From assembly GCF_010646885.2 (NCBI RefSeq), contig NZ_CP050700.1, positions 1,948,501-2,012,500 of the forward strand: a stretch of 64,000 nt of DNA. The letters are read 5' to 3'. Position numbers and translations under genes: made by a program. This document shows positions 51,526 through 60,850 of the stretch, in pieces (position 1 is the first letter of the stretch; each line of letters opens with the position of its first letter). This DNA comes from Desulfopila sp. IMCC35008. GTDB lineage: Bacteria; Desulfobacterota; Desulfobulbia; Desulfobulbales; Desulfocapsaceae. The notes under the pieces are model-generated. The model had not been told where the DNA came from, searched no databases, and saw only the letters and a program-made list of their open reading frames with translations.

Positions 51526-52886
51526 ATCATTCACAAAAGATACCAGTAATTATCCCTGTAGAGACAAAATCTCGGGAGTTCCATGGAAAACTCTTTCTCG
51601 CACTAGAACTGTTACGACGTGGACACCCTGTTCTTTTCGGAGACCAGGTTCGCTTATGGGATTATTGCGATTTAATTGAACCATCAATATATCTCGACAA
51701 AAGTGTTGCTGCTACAAGAAAAGATTGGTTTGAGCGATGTCTGTCTATGGGCCATAAAGTTGTTTCATGGGATGAAGAAGGGCTTGTATTCTTCAATACC
51801 TGGATGTTTAGGAAGCTGCGCATAGATCCACAAGCATTTAATCAAGTAGAAAAATTCTTTGCCTGGGGCTCAGTACAAAAAGATGCAATATGTGAAGAGT
51901 ACCAGGATTTTAGCAGTAAGATTGTTATTTGTGGAAATCCGAGATTTGATTTTTTAAGGGAAGAACTACGTAAATTTTATTTGCCTAAGGTTCAGGAGTT
52001 AAAGAACAAATTTGGAAAAATGTTACTGGTCAATACGAATTTTGCATTTTTCAACCATTACAAAACACAAGATGAATTAAAGACAATGCTCGCCCACTAT
52101 CCACTAGCCGATGAACCGGGTTATTTGGATGGTTGGATTGAAATGCATAGGGTTGCTCATAATTCATTTATTGAAATGGTACCTGAACTATTATCCAGGT
52201 ATCCTGATTATACTATTGTGGTAAGGCCACACCCTTCTGAGAGCCATAATCCATGGTTGGAACTGGCAGAAAATAATCAAAGACTTCATGTCGATGCTAC
52301 CGGTAATGTACACGAATGGATACTTGCATCAGAAGCAGTTATCCATTTTAACTGCACAACAGCTGTTGAGTCATACTTGCTAGGGATTCTACCCATAGCA
52401 TATAGAGCTGAGGAGTTTCCTCGTTATGAAAATGATCTTCCTAACTCGCTAAGTACTAATGTCTATAATCTTGATGAGCTTTGGGATGCCTTAGAAAGTC
52501 GAAATGATCAATCCTTTAAAAACGAATTTTGGAATGATGGGAGAAGAAGAATTATAGAAAAACATATTATCAGCCAATCAGGTGAAAGTGCAGCAGAGAG
52601 AATCGCAAATGAAATTACCGGGATTGCTGAAAACTTCGAAGGGGAGGGTACAGGCTCGCTTGTGAAGTTTTTAAGAAAAATTAAACGGTTTTGGCGTATC
52701 AATCTCCATTGCTACAGAGAAACTGTCAATCCGCCTGATGGTTATACGGACCAAAAATTTCCAGGGATGAGAAAAAGTGAGATAGAGCAAGATTTGAAAA
52801 GAATGAAACAATTATCTTCTATTGAAACTCAGTTCAGCGTTAGTAAATATGCAAAAAATTGTTATTGGTTAAAACCAATTGTTTAA
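51522..52886 (+). CDS. Surface carbohydrate biosynthesis protein, GT-B-like
   Basis: The 454-residue protein resembles the surface-polysaccharide family that begins IPVIIPVETKSREFHGKLFLALELLRRGHPV and continues with KVVSWDEEGLVFFN, GNPRFDFLR and VVRPHPSE. A donor-site-like stretch HWILASEAVIHFNCTTAVESYLLG near 270-290 is also typical (first residue approximate). Related proteins are thought to transfer sugars or polyol phosphates. It overlaps the upstream gene by 4 bp. Exact chemistry is unknown. Confidence 0.82.
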   Translation: MNHSQKIPVIIPVETKSREFHGKLFLALELLRRGHPVLFGDQVRLWDYCDLIEPSIYLDKSVAATRKDWFERCLSMGHKVVSWDEEGLVFFNTWMFRKLRIDPQAFNQVEKFFAWGSVQKDAICEEYQDFSSKIVICGNPRFDFLREELRKFYLPKVQELKNKFGKMLLVNTNFAFFNHYKTQDELKTMLAHYPLADEPGYLDGWIEMHRVAHNSFIEMVPELLSRYPDYTIVVRPHPSESHNPWLELAENNQRLHVDATGNVHEWILASEAVIHFNCTTAVESYLLGILPIAYRAEEFPRYENDLPNSLSTNVYNLDELWDALESRNDQSFKNEFWNDGRRRIIEKHIISQSGESAAERIANEITGIAENFEGEGTGSLVKFLRKIKRFWRINLHCYRETVNPPDGYTDQKFPGMRKSEIEQDLKRMKQLSSIETQFSVSKYAKNCYWLKPIV

Positions 52887-52948
52887 CCCTTTTACGATGA
52901 GTCTCTTCAATTTAACCACTGTTATAGATAGTGGTGCTAGATCTTAAG

Positions 52949-53929
52949 ATGCAATTATCAAAAAAAGTTTCTGTTATTATACCGACATATAATCGTTCCA
53001 GGGTTTTAAAGGATTCCATAGAATCGGTTCTGAAACAAAGATATCGCCCTCTGGAACTTGTGGTAGTTGATGATGGTTCAAAAGATTCTACGAGAGATCA
53101 TGTTGAAAAATTCTCAAAATCTGCTTCGGACAGTGGAATCTCATTAAAATGGCTAACACAGGAGAACAAGGGAGTGTCAGCCGCTAGAAATTATGGGTTT
53201 AAAGAGAGTAGTGGTGACTATGTATTGTTTCATGATTCAGATGATTTGCTAGGTGAAAACAGAATTCAACTGCAGGTCGATAAATTAGAATCTACCAATT
53301 GTGAATTATGTGCCGCCAGTATAGTGAGATTCAAAGGTAGTGATGAAATCATTAGTCACTATACTCCAAAGGCTCATGATAACGATAAACTTACCCCAGT
53401 TGAAATTGCTCAAGTGCATTGGGGCACACAGATTTTCATGTATAGAAGGTCTATTATAGAAAGTTTTATGTGGGATGAGAATATCTCATGTGCGGAGGAT
53501 GTTGATTATAATTTCAGGGTATTGTATCAAGGCAACGTTGGGGTTTGTCTAGAACCTGAGGCCTATACAAAAATCCGGGAGACCGATGATGGGTTGAGAT
53601 TGAGTCATATGCCAAGTGGTATGGACTCGCATATCGCAGTCAGAAAACGTGTTCTCGATTATTATCGTAATAACAACCTGGCAGACAATATCCCTGTCGC
53701 TCAATCTATTCTGTTACGAACAACCACTATGTTATGGAAAAACGGTTCAAAAAAGAAAGCCAAGGAACTGTTCTCTTATATTCAACCGTTTCATAAAAAT
53801 GTTATTTATGGTGGAATTGGAGAGCGGCTTTCTTTAATACTTAAGTCGTGTAGGTTATTCTGTACTATCAGGCTTGCTAATGAGTGGTATGGTTCTTTGA
53901 GGAGAGGTTTACTGTCGTTTCGACAGTAA
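52949..53929 (+). CDS. GT2-family glycosyltransferase
   Basis: I place the start at the ATG at 52949 (MQLSKKVSVIIPTYNRS); an in-frame GTG six codons upstream is possible. The 326-residue protein has VSVIIPTYNRSRVLKDSIES, LVVVDDGSKDSTRD, NKGVSAARNYGFKESSGD and the metal-binding HDSDDLL, a canonical GT2 pattern. The C-terminal 90 residues are helical and basic. It would add one sugar at the inner leaflet. Confidence 0.92.
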   Translation: MQLSKKVSVIIPTYNRSRVLKDSIESVLKQRYRPLELVVVDDGSKDSTRDHVEKFSKSASDSGISLKWLTQENKGVSAARNYGFKESSGDYVLFHDSDDLLGENRIQLQVDKLESTNCELCAASIVRFKGSDEIISHYTPKAHDNDKLTPVEIAQVHWGTQIFMYRRSIIESFMWDENISCAEDVDYNFRVLYQGNVGVCLEPEAYTKIRETDDGLRLSHMPSGMDSHIAVRKRVLDYYRNNNLADNIPVAQSILLRTTTMLWKNGSKKKAKELFSYIQPFHKNVIYGGIGERLSLILKSCRLFCTIRLANEWYGSLRRGLLSFRQ

Positions 53930-53987
53930 AGATAGTATTACTCAACAAACATTTAATTTTATATTTATAAATCAATTTGAGGTAAGT

Positions 53988-54716
53988 GTGGCATTTTCAC
54001 CAATTATCAGTAAAGGGCTCAGCGTTCTTGGTCTAAGACTTGTCAACAAGAAACTCTACAGATCTGGCTATTTCCAGCACGAATCTGAGAAGCTGATGGC
54101 CTCAATTCAAGAAGAATACCTGGGATTATTATCAAAGTATCCAACAACTGAAGATCGAAGGAAAGGTTTGGAAAATCAAATCCTTTTTGTTGAAATGGTT
54201 CACTGGTTAGGAATTGAAAAAAGTAAACCATTAAAGATACTTGATATTGGAGGAAGAGGAGGTTTGTTTGCCTATTTTTGCAAAAAATATGGGCACCAAT
54301 CCTATGTTTCCGACATTCCGGGAGTACTGCAGAAATCTCCAAATAAAGAGTTGCTCCAATTATTGAATGTAGATTCTCTCGACCTGAAGATCGAACCTTT
54401 TACGCCAGTAGATACAGATGGTGAAAAATTCGACCTCATCACTGGATTTAGGACACGGTTTCACTCAAAACTTACCTTTGAGACTGGGAAGGATTATGAG
54501 GAGCATTGGGGTGTAAAAGAGTGGGAGTATCTGCTCAATAATCTTGCATCAAATATTCTTAATGAGAACGGCAAAATATTTTTTATGTTAAACCGATTAC
54601 AGGAGAAAGAAAAAAAGGGATATGTCCCTCAGGAGATTGCTGATTTTTTTTCTGAAAAAGGTGGGATCCTTAACGATCAGTTTCTTTACTTTCCTCAATT
54701 ACCTGGCCCTTTTTGA
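53988..54716 (+). CDS. Putative SAM-dependent methyltransferase
   Basis: The start is GTG at 53988 with GAGG at 53979-53982. The 242-residue protein has a Rossmann-type motif I LKILDIGGRGGLFAYFCKKYG near residues 83-103. A helical N-terminal region and a C-terminal part with WEYLLNNLASNILNENGKIFFML follow. This resembles the putative methyltransferases labelled TIGR04325, but I cannot confirm the family. It lies 3 bp ahead of the P-loop gene. Confidence 0.75.
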   Translation: MAFSPIISKGLSVLGLRLVNKKLYRSGYFQHESEKLMASIQEEYLGLLSKYPTTEDRRKGLENQILFVEMVHWLGIEKSKPLKILDIGGRGGLFAYFCKKYGHQSYVSDIPGVLQKSPNKELLQLLNVDSLDLKIEPFTPVDTDGEKFDLITGFRTRFHSKLTFETGKDYEEHWGVKEWEYLLNNLASNILNENGKIFFMLNRLQEKEKKGYVPQEIADFFSEKGGILNDQFLYFPQLPGPF

Positions 54717-54719
54717 ACA

Positions 54720-55472
54720 ATGCCTGTGATTGAATGTTACGGCCTCCCCGGTTCAGGTAAAACGTATCTCGAAGAAAAACTGCAGAATGGTTTAAGAAGA
54801 GAAGGTTTTAGGGTCTATAGCAGAAAGGAAGTTGTTGATACAGGTCTCAGAGTGCGAGATGATGGATGGGCAACTGCACTGGTTAAAACCCTTGTTCCTA
54901 AAACGATCTGGCGACGAATAATTCACGAAGATTATTGTCTGCAGGAACTGCTGAACCATTTTGCTGAGTGGCCTGAATTTATAGAACAGGTAGTGCATAC
55001 GATTCATACATCACAAGTGTCAGCAGTTCATGCGCGGTCGATAATTGGTGCCGTAGCAAAAACATGTGTAGAAGCGCAATTGCTCAAATCAATGACTTTT
55101 AAAAACAGTGTGTTTATTGCCGACGAATGGTTTTGCCACCGGATGCATACTGTGCATGGGAATTGTCAGTGTGCTGTGAATAGTGATGACGTTGAAAAAT
55201 ACCTTACGACCATCCCACTTCCGGATATAGCGATTTTTGTTGCAACTTCTCCGAGAGACTGTATCGCGAGAATGGGTCGTCGCAGTAGGTTTCCTGAATA
55301 TATTGATGGCCTCTCTGAAAGGGAGATGGTGCTGAATCTGGAAATATCGTATCAGAATTTACGATCCATGACTCGGCAGTTGAGTAAACTCTCAGTAAAA
55401 ACAATAGAATATGATGGTGTCTCTGTTCAACATGTTGTGGATGAATGTGCAGAAGCGGTTCGAGGTCAATGA
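54720..55472 (+). CDS. P-loop NTP-binding protein, possible sugar or nucleotide kinase
   Basis: The 250-residue protein has a Walker A motif GLPGSGKT (residues 8-15, Lys14) at its very start and an aspartate in NSVFIADEWFCHRMH near 126, in the place of a Walker B or catalytic base. The part IAIFVATSPRDCIARMGRRSRF near 168-188 resembles the lid of small-molecule kinases. I do not recognise a named family. Its position among glycosyltransferases suggests phosphorylation of a glycan or its lipid carrier. Confidence 0.7.
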   Translation: MPVIECYGLPGSGKTYLEEKLQNGLRREGFRVYSRKEVVDTGLRVRDDGWATALVKTLVPKTIWRRIIHEDYCLQELLNHFAEWPEFIEQVVHTIHTSQVSAVHARSIIGAVAKTCVEAQLLKSMTFKNSVFIADEWFCHRMHTVHGNCQCAVNSDDVEKYLTTIPLPDIAIFVATSPRDCIARMGRRSRFPEYIDGLSEREMVLNLEISYQNLRSMTRQLSKLSVKTIEYDGVSVQHVVDECAEAVRGQ

Positions 55473-55475
55473 GTT

Positions 55476-56720
55476 ATGCGTATATGTATGCTTGTGTACT
55501 ATTATTGGCCAGAGAAGGCGGGTGGAGCAGAAAGCCAATGTAGAAAGCTCTCCAAAGCGTTGGTGGACAGGGGGCATCAGGTCACCGTTCTTACTTCGTT
55601 AGGAGATAGTAGCCTTCTACGCGAGGAATTTGATGATGAAGTACATGTCATCCGTTTACCCATATTTGAATCATGGTTTAAAAGCCGGAAAGCATCAACC
55701 AGCAGTAAACACGATAACTGCTTTGAATATAGTGGAGGAAATGTCGGTGGTGATAGCGAGGGTGGTGGCAAGCCAAGTTTTGTTCGGTCTTTCCTCGGCC
55801 AAATTGCCGCCAATAGTGTTCGTTACCTGAATATTCTCGTCTTTTATTGTTCTCTTGTTCTCTGTTTAAAGAAGCGGAAAAATCAGTTTGATACATTACA
55901 TGTTCATACCGCAGACTGGATAGCAGGTACCGCTACTCTTGCAGGGAAAATATTTGGTATAGCCGTTATATGTAAGGGTGCTGATACGCCGGTGTTCCCC
56001 GAATTGGTTTGTGTCCCAGCCAGATCGTTTATTGATAGATACAGAAAGCGGCCTCAGTTTATAGCACTAACAGATGCTATGGCTGACGATCTTTGCGCAA
56101 ATGGAGTTTATGAAGATAAGATTACTGTCATACCGAACGGGGTTAAGATTCCAACAACGATCGCTGATCCTTCGAGCAACTCCAATTTCCTTTTTCTTGG
56201 TAACTTTTCACAAACTGCCGCTCATAAAGGCTTTGATATCATCGTTAAAGCTTGGCGCAACGTTATAGCTCAGGAACCTAACGCTCGGTTGATAATGGCT
56301 GGTGGTGGCGACTACGCCGAATGGCAGGAACTGGCCTATCGGTATAAAATCGAGGACTCTATATCTTTTCCGGGATATTGCTCAGATATTCAAAGTCTTT
56401 TTATGAAGTCATGCTGCCTTTTGCTTCCCTCAAGAAAAGAAGGCATCTCAAATGCGCTATTGGAAGCGCAGAGCTTTGGCCTGCCAGCGATCGTGTCAGA
56501 CTTGCCAGGTAATCGTGAAGTTGTAATCAGCGGGAAAACAGGTGTTATAGTCCCGGTTAATAGCAGCAGCGCATTAAGTGATGCGATTCTAACTATGTAC
56601 AGGGATGCTACAATGCGTGGAGCCTATGGCCTGGCAGCCAGGGAAAGAATAGAAACAAACTTCTCAATCCAATCTGTTGCGGAAAGGGTTGAGGCGGTCT
56701 ACTCCAGGTTTCTGATGTGA
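55476..56720 (+). CDS. GT4-family glycosyltransferase (paralogue 1)
   Basis: The 414-residue GT-B enzyme starts MRICMLVYYYWPEKAGGAES and has HVHTADWIAGTATLAGK, VICKGADTPVF, VIPNGVKIP, and the donor site LPSRKEGISNALLEAQSFGLPAIVS. A Ser/Gly/Asp-rich insertion (about 72-108) is unusual. It is similar along its length to the GT4 at 60851, so the two look like paralogues. It overlaps the next gene by 4 bp. Confidence 0.93.
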   Translation: MRICMLVYYYWPEKAGGAESQCRKLSKALVDRGHQVTVLTSLGDSSLLREEFDDEVHVIRLPIFESWFKSRKASTSSKHDNCFEYSGGNVGGDSEGGGKPSFVRSFLGQIAANSVRYLNILVFYCSLVLCLKKRKNQFDTLHVHTADWIAGTATLAGKIFGIAVICKGADTPVFPELVCVPARSFIDRYRKRPQFIALTDAMADDLCANGVYEDKITVIPNGVKIPTTIADPSSNSNFLFLGNFSQTAAHKGFDIIVKAWRNVIAQEPNARLIMAGGGDYAEWQELAYRYKIEDSISFPGYCSDIQSLFMKSCCLLLPSRKEGISNALLEAQSFGLPAIVSDLPGNREVVISGKTGVIVPVNSSSALSDAILTMYRDATMRGAYGLAARERIETNFSIQSVAERVEAVYSRFLM

Positions 56721-58087
56721 AATACTATTCAGACATATCTTTAGAAGACTTCCTCAAACAATACTTGTGGGCTTTGTTTTGCCTAACTATTGTCTTTCTG
56801 TCTCTCTACTGTTTGCCAGAAGGAAGGCTCAGTTTAACCCTTCCCGATCAGATTAACGGAGGTTGGCATCCATGGAATGGTAGTGATATCATGAGCTATG
56901 TGGAGCCGGCACGAAATTTTCTGGACACAGGAACGTTTAGTCGACAGGGAGAGCCCGACCTGCATCGTACCATTGGGTATCCAGCATTCCTGGCCGTAAT
57001 GATGTATGTCTTTCATGATCATTGGATACTGGCCGCATACATATGTCAACTGTTTGCTTTTGCGTTACTCTTTCCTTGCAATAGTATACTTGTTCGATGC
57101 TGGTTTCCTGAATCCGGGAAAAATACAACGGTGATCATCGCTCTTTTGCTATTTTTAGGTGTGGGAACGGCATATACCGGTCTGTTGATATCTGATCAGA
57201 TGTTTACGAGTCTTCTGTATGCCGGATTAGCATGCGGTGCGTTGGCCGTACGAAACGAATCGTGGGGATATACACTATTACAGGTTGTATTGCTCGGGGC
57301 GGCAGCGCAAATCCGTCCTACTCTTGGATTATTTTTCCCAGCTGTTTTTTTTCTATTGCTCTATTCTTCCCAACTGTATCGAGACAAGATCTCAGGACGT
57401 GTGAAGGCGATAGTTGTTTTTTCAGTGGCTGTTATGGCCATAACCGGGAACGCACCTGCTTTTCGTAACTATATACACCATGGTACATTTACTCCTACTT
57501 CAATTCTTTCTGATAATCTTGCCCGGTACTTAGCGGGTCCGGTTCTGATAGCAAAAGATAGAGGCGCTGAGTATGAAAAAGAACTTAAAACATTTAAAGA
57601 AGCCCGTGGTGTAACAAAAATCAGAATCCAAAGGGAGTTCGCTGTTTCGGTTGTTCGAGAATACCCGATTGAGACAGCAAAAAGAATGACGTATCATGTT
57701 GTATGGAATCTCTTTGAGCCGCACTGGGAGTATGTACTGAACGTTTTCGGCCAAGGATTTTATTTAAACAACATCTTTACTACTGAGGGTAAGGTTAATT
57801 TTGGTATTTTAAAAAATTTGCCTTTCTGGCTGATATATATTTTAGCTTACTTGTTGGTCTTTCTTGCTCTTCTTCGTGCCGTTGTCCGAGGCGACTGGAT
57901 GTTGCTTGGAGGTCTTGTCATATTCTCACTTCCCCTCTGTGCTTCTCTGCTCAATGGGCAGGGCGCCCGCATGCGATTATATGCAGAGCCTTTGATAATT
58001 GACCTCGCTGTTATCGAGATTTGTCGCAGGTTATACTATTTACCAAAAGGGCCTGGCACTAGGTTCCCCAAATTAGGATTACATTGA
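56717..58087 (+). CDS. Polytopic membrane protein, GT39/GT-C-like
   Basis: The 456-residue protein has about ten helices and a first loop NGSDIMSYVEPARNFLDTG (Asp57), followed by LHRTIGYPAFLAVMMYVF, the D-x3-Y and P-x-Y-P pattern of GT39/ArnT-like enzymes. It starts with GTG overlapping the previous TGA. It probably transfers a sugar from a polyprenyl carrier on the periplasmic side. A polymerase role is possible but the GT-C pattern is stronger. Confidence 0.75.
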   Translation: MKYYSDISLEDFLKQYLWALFCLTIVFLSLYCLPEGRLSLTLPDQINGGWHPWNGSDIMSYVEPARNFLDTGTFSRQGEPDLHRTIGYPAFLAVMMYVFHDHWILAAYICQLFAFALLFPCNSILVRCWFPESGKNTTVIIALLLFLGVGTAYTGLLISDQMFTSLLYAGLACGALAVRNESWGYTLLQVVLLGAAAQIRPTLGLFFPAVFFLLLYSSQLYRDKISGRVKAIVVFSVAVMAITGNAPAFRNYIHHGTFTPTSILSDNLARYLAGPVLIAKDRGAEYEKELKTFKEARGVTKIRIQREFAVSVVREYPIETAKRMTYHVVWNLFEPHWEYVLNVFGQGFYLNNIFTTEGKVNFGILKNLPFWLIYILAYLLVFLALLRAVVRGDWMLLGGLVIFSLPLCASLLNGQGARMRLYAEPLIIDLAVIEICRRLYYLPKGPGTRFPKLGLH

Positions 58088-58088
58088 A

Positions 58089-59978
58089 ATGTGTGGAATT
58101 GCAGGTTTTTCCGGTTATGTTTCCGGTGATACTGAAACAAAGCTTCAAGCGATGTGTACGAGCTTGTCACATCGGGGGCCTGATGCTGCTGGAATGCTCC
58201 AATTACGAAGTGATGGCAAGAGGTGTTCTCCCGGAGATACTGCGTTCATGGGATTGGCTCACCGCCGTTTAAGCATTATTGACCTGACAGATGCCGGCCG
58301 GCAACCAATGCCGAATGAGGATGAGGCAATATGGATCGTTTTTAATGGGGAGTGTTATAATTATCAATCGCTGGTTGATGAACTCGTGCGTGAAGGCCAT
58401 GCAGTACGTTCCTGCAGTGACACTGAGGCCCTTATTCATGGTTACGAAGAGTGGGGAGTAGAGAAATTGCTCCCCTGTTTGAATGGCATGTTTGCTTTTG
58501 CCCTGTGGGACCAGAAAAAACGATGTATGGTCCTTGCACGTGACAGGCTGGGTAAGAAGCCGCTTTATTATATTCTAACTGATGAAGGAACTCTTGTTTT
58601 TGCTTCTGAAATTAAGGCGCTGATTGCAGGCGGTTTTGTCGATACAGGTGCTCTCGATTACGCGGCACTGGCCGAATTCTGGTTGTATGGCTACACTTCC
58701 GGTGAACGAACCGTCTTTAAGCAGGTAAAGCGTTTAGAGCCCGGGCATTTTGCTGTTTTTCAGGATGGAAGGTTTACGAAGACAGAATATTGGGATTGCA
58801 TTTTTACTCCAGAGGAGGACGGGCAGCGAAGTATCGATGATTATTGCGATGAGTTAGAAGAACTCTTGACCGATTCGATACGGCTTCGGTTGATTTCAGA
58901 CGTTCCAGTGGGTGTCTTTTTGTCCAGTGGTATTGATTCAAGCCTTATTTCAGCCCTAACAGCCAAATTGACTGGAGGCTCGGTAGATTCTTTTTCAATT
59001 GGATTTGATAACGACACATTTGATGAATCCAAGGTAGCACATGAAATAGCCAATCACATTGGTATGAGAAATACACGACTCATGGTCAATGTGGATTTCG
59101 CACCATATTTTAAGCCTATCGCCACTCATTTTGATGAATTGTTCGGAGATTCATCTGCTATACCCACATTTTTTGTATGCCGTGAAGCGAGGAAACACGT
59201 AACAGTCGTTTTAACAGGCGATGCCGGTGATGAACTCTTTGCAGGTTATGACAGTTATACAAAAGCTATGAGTCTGTGGGGTAGCCCTAAGCAAAAATGG
59301 TTGATGCGTAAGAGGACATCTCTTTTTCAATCAATAGTTGATTTTGCGCAATTGGGTTTTAAAAGAGGTGATGAACGTTTTCTTTCCCTTGAAAGAGTGA
59401 TGCCTATTTCACATCTAAAGCATGTGTTTAATGAAAAACTACTTTCAAAAGTAGAGCTGGATGAGGTGTTCAGTGAGCGACAGAAATGGTTTTCACGTGT
59501 AAGTGAATATGATTTATTAAGTGCATTTCAATACTTAAGTATAAAGACGTATTTGCCCGATGATGTTCTTGTGAAAGTCGATCGGATGAGTATGTATCAC
59601 GCACTTGAATGCAGAAGCCCGTTTCTTGACTATAGAATAGTAGAATATGCAGCAAAGCTACCGTTTTCCCTAAAAATAGATCCACATGGAGAGAGAAAGT
59701 ACCTCCTCCGCAAACTGCTTGGACGGTACGTACCCAAGTCGATAACAGAAAGGCCTAAAATGGGATTCAGCGTCCCTTGGTCAGACTGGTGTACCGGTAG
59801 AATGAAAAAATCATTGCAAGAGGAATGGTTTGCTATGAACTCCCCATTGTTCAAGAAAGAGGCAGCCTATTATCTTTTCCCAGAGAATAAGCCGGGTTGG
59901 CCTGCTCGTCAGTGGAATTCTTTGTGCACAAGATATTTTTTTGAAGAAATGACAGGTAAGCACCGACCTTTTTTATAG
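58089..59978 (+). CDS. asnB: Glutamine-hydrolysing asparagine synthetase
   Basis: The 629-residue protein starts MCGIAGFSG with the N-terminal nucleophile Cys2 of class-II glutamine amidotransferases. It has the synthetase pyrophosphate loop FLSSGIDSSLISALT and LTGDAGDELFAGYDSY. The order and length are typical of AsnB. Members in polysaccharide clusters may amidate a sugar acid instead of making asparagine. The start is one base after the preceding stop. Confidence 0.93.
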   Translation: MCGIAGFSGYVSGDTETKLQAMCTSLSHRGPDAAGMLQLRSDGKRCSPGDTAFMGLAHRRLSIIDLTDAGRQPMPNEDEAIWIVFNGECYNYQSLVDELVREGHAVRSCSDTEALIHGYEEWGVEKLLPCLNGMFAFALWDQKKRCMVLARDRLGKKPLYYILTDEGTLVFASEIKALIAGGFVDTGALDYAALAEFWLYGYTSGERTVFKQVKRLEPGHFAVFQDGRFTKTEYWDCIFTPEEDGQRSIDDYCDELEELLTDSIRLRLISDVPVGVFLSSGIDSSLISALTAKLTGGSVDSFSIGFDNDTFDESKVAHEIANHIGMRNTRLMVNVDFAPYFKPIATHFDELFGDSSAIPTFFVCREARKHVTVVLTGDAGDELFAGYDSYTKAMSLWGSPKQKWLMRKRTSLFQSIVDFAQLGFKRGDERFLSLERVMPISHLKHVFNEKLLSKVELDEVFSERQKWFSRVSEYDLLSAFQYLSIKTYLPDDVLVKVDRMSMYHALECRSPFLDYRIVEYAAKLPFSLKIDPHGERKYLLRKLLGRYVPKSITERPKMGFSVPWSDWCTGRMKKSLQEEWFAMNSPLFKKEAAYYLFPENKPGWPARQWNSLCTRYFFEEMTGKHRPFL

Positions 59979-60015
59979 CAGAGCATCACGGAAAATATAT
60001 TTACAGCTATGAGCT

Positions 60016-60609
60016 ATGATTCAATCTAAAAAAGATTATCTAAAATATTTGGCAGCAGACAGTGTCGCATTGGGAATAAATATCAGTAGTTTCAGAGAGA
60101 AGCTCAATGAATTTGTTTATCCCAATCCTATCTGGGGCTTCCAGAAAAATCTGAGAAAATTAGAATATTATTATAATTGTAAGAAAGGTTTTATTGGTAA
60201 ATTATTTTATTATTACTTGTTACATAAGTTTCGACGCAAATCAATATCTTTAGGTTTTTCAATACCAGAGAATGTTTTTGGCCCAGGTTTGGCCATAGTT
60301 CACTATGGAACAATAGTCGTCCATCACAAAGCGAGAATTGGTAAGAATTGCAGAATTCATGCAAATGTAAATATAGGTGCATCTGGTGGAAGCCCTCAAG
60401 CGCCTCAAATTGGTGATAATGTATATATTGGACCAGGAAGCGTAATTTATGGAGATATAAAAATTGGAAATAATGTCGCCATAAGTGCTAACTCTACCGT
60501 GAATAAAACATTTGATGAAAACAATATTTTAATTGCGGGATCACCAGCAAAAAAAATCAAGGAATATGATATTTCCAAAATAATCGAGCATGCTGGAGAG
60601 AATTTGTGA
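60016..60609 (+). CDS. Left-handed beta-helix acetyltransferase (serine acetyltransferase-like)
   Basis: The 197-residue protein has a helical N-terminal part (1-90) and hexapeptide repeats (about 95-180) with FGPGLAIVHYGTIVVHHKARIG and NVNIGASGG, then QIGDNVYIGPGSVIYGDIKIG, as in CysE-like enzymes. The His in VHYG is a likely catalytic residue. Because cysteine genes are absent here it more likely O-acetylates a glycan. Confidence 0.88.
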   Translation: MIQSKKDYLKYLAADSVALGINISSFREKLNEFVYPNPIWGFQKNLRKLEYYYNCKKGFIGKLFYYYLLHKFRRKSISLGFSIPENVFGPGLAIVHYGTIVVHHKARIGKNCRIHANVNIGASGGSPQAPQIGDNVYIGPGSVIYGDIKIGNNVAISANSTVNKTFDENNILIAGSPAKKIKEYDISKIIEHAGENL

Positions 60610-60850
60610 TTACATTAATACGTTATGACCTCTTTTGCAGAATTCGTATGCGAATTGATGAACGTAAATATATTACACTTCATCAAAGAATAGACTTGAT
60701 ATGCGGGAAATGAAAAGGTAAAGGGCTGGAGTCAATCGAAGACCGGATAACCTTAAAGATGTGATTAGTAGGCTTTGGTTTACCCAGTTAAGAATTTGAG
60801 AGTGTACTTATGAATCTGTTCTGCCTCCTTTATACCTGTTCTTATTTATT
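60610..60850. other. Intergenic stretch with a short palindrome
   Basis: These 241 bp hold no gene I can support. A 6-bp palindrome (AATTCG at 60641-60646 with 60651-60656, spacer TATG) is the only structured element. Short open frames exist but stop quickly and match nothing I recognise. Confidence 0.5.

Noticed and set aside
60610-60850. Possible decayed gene or mobile-element remnant
   Set aside because: Short frames were translated by eye but matched nothing recognisable; no inverted terminal repeats were seen.
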